Source: Treponema sp. J25
GTDB taxonomy: Bacteria > Spirochaetota > Spirochaetia > Treponematales > Breznakiellaceae
Reading direction: 5' to 3'
NCBI RefSeq assembly: GCF_004343725.1
Contig: NZ_PTQW01000003.1
Span: 140,687-204,686, forward strand
DNA length: 64,000 bases
In this document: one piece after another, positions 62,537 through 64,000 of the stretch
Numbering within the stretch: position 1 is the stretch's first letter
How the letters are laid out: every line of letters starts with the position of its first letter
Made by a program: the position numbers and the translations under genes
Notes under the pieces: model-generated
Seen by the model: only the letters and a program-made list of their open reading frames with translations
Told to the model about the DNA's origin: nothing
Databases searched by the model: none

Positions 62537-62749
62537 TTAAGCGACGCTGGAGGCGTTTTCTTTCATTTCGTAAATAAAGCCTGTTTTAAGGCACATATTA
62601 AATAATTCTTCGCTCATGACCTCGTCGATTTTTTTTTCATACCCATCTCGGACCCGGATAACCTGAACCACGTAGCCTGTTTCTGTTTTGCGCAGTACAT
62701 CCAAAAATTCTACTCGACCAGGTTCACACTTAATGCAGTAGCGCTTCAT
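62537..62749 (-). CDS. Small unknown protein, 70 residues
   Basis: Starts MKRYCIKCEPGRVEFL and continues with a beta-rich segment and a C-terminal helix (MSEELFNMCLKTGFIYEM). The CxxC near residue 5 could bind metal alone or as a dimer. I do not recognise it. A strong AGGAGG stands 7 nt before ATG. It is divergent from tatD, 62 bp apart. Confidence 0.7.
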   Translation of the reverse strand: MKRYCIKCEPGRVEFLDVLRKTETGYVVQVIRVRDGYEKKIDEVMSEELFNMCLKTGFIYEMKENASSVA

Positions 62750-62799
62750 GGATATCCTCCTATGATGAATATCGGATTTTTTTTACCCACCCTTTATGA

Positions 62800-62805
62800 T
62801 ATAGT
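62800..62805 (+). promoter_or_regulatory. -10 box of tatD, leaderless
   Basis: TATAGT ends exactly 6 nt before ATG 62812, with no Shine-Dalgarno. The -35 region is a T-run (62777-62784) and is poorly defined. Confidence 0.45.
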
Positions 62806-62811
62806 AGAGCC

Positions 62812-63612
62812 ATGTTTACCGATGCCCACTGTCATCCCTACGATTTGTCCTGTTGGTATCCGGATGCAGAGGCCGAACGAAAGGCCCTGGGGGTTGCCGC
62901 CGCCGCGAGTTCCTGGAACAGGGCAGAGTTGGAATTTCACGAGAAACTTGCTCACGCATCCCGCACCGACGGGGGACCGCCGCTGTTTTTGTGTTTTGGT
63001 GTCCATCCCCAGCTCTGTAAAGAAGGGGAGGATGGGGTGACCCAATCTTTTTCAGTTTTGGAACAGGCCCTTACGGAAGGGAAAATAGCTGCCATTGGGG
63101 AGGTGGGCTTTGATTTATATGATGATTCCTTCAAAGTGTCGGAAGGAGTGCAGCGCCGTATCTTCGAAGACCAACTGGCCCTGGCCCGCCAGTATTCTCT
63201 CCCGGTGGTGCTCCATGTGCGGCGGGCCATGCATCTTATTTTTTCCTATGTGCCTCTTCTTAAAAAACTACCGGCTGTAGTGTTCCATTCCTATTCGGGA
63301 ACCCCTGGCGAGGCTCTTTCCCTGTTGCAACGGGGGGTGGCGGCCTACTTTTCTTTCGGGAATACCCTCCTTTTGAACCACAAACAGGCCCGGGCAGTCT
63401 GTGCGCAGATTCCCGTTGAACGCCTTTTGTTTGAGACCGATGCCCCCTATCAGGGCCAGCGGGGCGCCCCTTATGCATCGTATAGGGATCTCCCCCGGAT
63501 TGTGCAAGAAGCGGCCGAGCTTAGAGAGGGAAAGGGGGAGGCCCTTTCAGAAGGAGCCTTAGCCGCTCAGGTGGCGGAAAATTTCTTTCGGATTTTTTCT
63601 CGAAGGGGATAA
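62812..63612 (+). CDS. TatD-family metal-dependent hydrolase / nuclease
   Basis: A 266-residue TIM-barrel hydrolase. Metal ligands are seen in TDAHCHPYD (HxH at residues 6-8), AIGEVGFDLYD (Glu), VVLHVRRA (His), VVFHSYSG (His) and LLFETDAPY (Asp). TatD enzymes are 3'-5' exonucleases acting on DNA and RNA. FGVHPQL and the RLLFETDAP context are typical. Some spacing (LYDDSFK for LDF) differs from E. coli TatD, so it is one of the divergent YcfH/YjjV-like members. Confidence 0.88.
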   Translation: MFTDAHCHPYDLSCWYPDAEAERKALGVAAAASSWNRAELEFHEKLAHASRTDGGPPLFLCFGVHPQLCKEGEDGVTQSFSVLEQALTEGKIAAIGEVGFDLYDDSFKVSEGVQRRIFEDQLALARQYSLPVVLHVRRAMHLIFSYVPLLKKLPAVVFHSYSGTPGEALSLLQRGVAAYFSFGNTLLLNHKQARAVCAQIPVERLLFETDAPYQGQRGAPYASYRDLPRIVQEAAELREGKGEALSEGALAAQVAENFFRIFSRRG

Positions 63613-63880
63613 AAAACGCTTAGTAAGTGAAAGAAATTGTCGGGATGCTGTTCGGGCAACCTGTATTTCCATCTTGATAGACGTCCCTTACTCAGCAGTA
63701 GACAGGTTCGAAACGGTCCTGCACACGCGAAAGGTAGAGGGCCCTTGCTGTGCGCTAATACCCACCGCCCCGGGACTCCTCAGGGGGCGTGCCTGGGCGC
63801 CGCTAGAGGGAATTGGGGCCCCGCCCCTTGAAGGTCGCGGAATCCCTAGAGGTCCCAGAGGCTCATCCCTCCAGCTATAC
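63613..63880. other. 268-bp gap after tatD with GC-rich unexplained sequence
   Basis: No credible gene. From about 63730 to 63850 it is strikingly GC-rich with blocks such as GGGCCC, GCCCCGGG and GGGGCCCCGCCCC, unlike the other gaps. It contains CAGG-TTCGAAACGGT-CCTG. It may be the flank of the mobile gene that follows. Confidence 0.4.
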
Positions 63881-64000
63881 TTACAGTTCCTCAATCTCCT
63901 CCCGGGAAAGACCGGTAACTCTCATGATAATGTCTATTGACACCTGTTCCTGCTTCATCCGCCGGGCGGTCTCGCGGCGGTTTTTTTCTTCGCCCAGGGC
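63881..64000 (-). CDS. Rpn/PD-(D/E)XK-family transposase/nuclease, C-terminal fragment (runs off window)
   Basis: Stop at 63881-63883; the frame is open to the window edge, giving the last 39 residues: ALGEEKNRRETARRMKQEQ, then VSIDIIMRVTGLSREEIEEL. A charged GEEKN/RR run and the closing MRVTGLSREEIEEL are typical tails of Rpn-type (PDDEXK_2) recombination-promoting nucleases, abundant in spirochaete genomes as multi-copy mobile-like genes. The nuclease core lies outside, so the subtype is uncertain. Confidence 0.7.
   Translation of the reverse strand, partial: ALGEEKNRRETARRMKQEQVSIDIIMRVTGLSREEIEEL

Noticed and set aside
63690..63750. GGTTCGAAAC and GGTAGAG near each other, like tRNA T- and D-arm pieces
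   Set aside because: They occur in the wrong order for a tRNA and the stems do not pair, so no cloverleaf can be drawn.
1..64000. CRISPR arrays, rRNA genes, complete insertion sequences and prophage genes
   Set aside because: None seen: no regularly spaced repeats, no rRNA blocks, no terminal inverted repeats with a full transposase, no phage structural genes.

Overview
This window is a dense, roughly 53% GC stretch of a spirochaete chromosome, most like a Treponema-type organism (Treponemataceae, possibly a free-living or gut-type species rather than a host-restricted pathogen). The evidence is the topA-xerC-hslVU-flgB/flgC/fliE-J string, an AtoS/AtoC-type sigma-54 two-component pair, the dxs-folP-cdaA-ybbR-acpS operon, a spirochaete-type omega subunit, a Maf (DUF115) protein and class I fumarase. 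No rRNA or CRISPR array is present. One tRNA-Arg(UCU) lies at 13742-13815.

Layout. 1-10755 (+): end of topA, xerC, hslV, hslU, then flgB-flgC-fliE-fliF-fliG-fliH-fliI-fliJ, tightly spaced or overlapping. 10848-13565 (-): TGS/uridine-kinase-like nucleoside kinase and an unknown protein; tRNA-Arg follows. 13907-17523: AMMECR1 protein and its radical SAM partner, both (-), flank gnd (+). 17711-23254: nudC (+), class I fumarase (-), sensor kinase and NtrC-type regulator (+). 23372-27166 (-): hflK (frameshifted), hflC and a membrane-anchored kinase-like protein. 27590-36987 (+): rpoZ, miaA, a 30-residue mS38/bS22-like ribosomal protein, then dxs-folP-cdaA-ybbR-acpS-DUF2225-truA and a split ThrE-type transporter. 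36938-39431 (-): CNNM/CorC protein and a degenerate HD-GYP protein. 39504-41792 (+): membrane helical-repeat protein and an AlaA-type aminotransferase. 42081-46287 (-): lepB, a PASTA-tailed penicillin-binding protein and Maf. 46335-51532 (+): LysM-M23 endopeptidase, a 42-residue membrane protein, PIN-PhoH ATPase, a coiled-coil protein and a propeller/NodB fusion. 51617-54470 (-): dacA, asnS. 54674-56011 (+): citrate synthase. 56424-58508 (-): EF-G paralogue. 58645-62415 (+): parE, parC. 62537-64000: small protein (-), TatD nuclease (+), and the tail of an Rpn-type transposase/nuclease (-).

The genes fall mainly into motility (export apparatus and rotor), envelope growth (two penicillin-binding proteins, M23 peptidase, signal peptidase, HflKC), c-di-AMP signalling, chromosome topology and dimer resolution, and carbon metabolism (Gnd, Fum, citrate synthase).

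The main unexpected signal is in the control regions. At least nine genes have a good -10 hexamer ending only 6-9 nt before the start codon, and most have no Shine-Dalgarno sequence, so their mRNAs should be leaderless or nearly so. Other notable sites are an EF-G paralogue/parE divergent promoter pair whose -35 boxes are superimposed with a 1-bp offset, a 12-bp perfect inverted repeat around the phoH -10, and two TGCATA-N2-TATGCA palindromes 32 bp apart at the citrate synthase promoter. Several enzymes have lost key catalytic residues (HD-GYP, NodB, EF-G paralogue), and hflK carries a one-base frameshift in a C run. All calls come from reading the sequence; no database search was possible.
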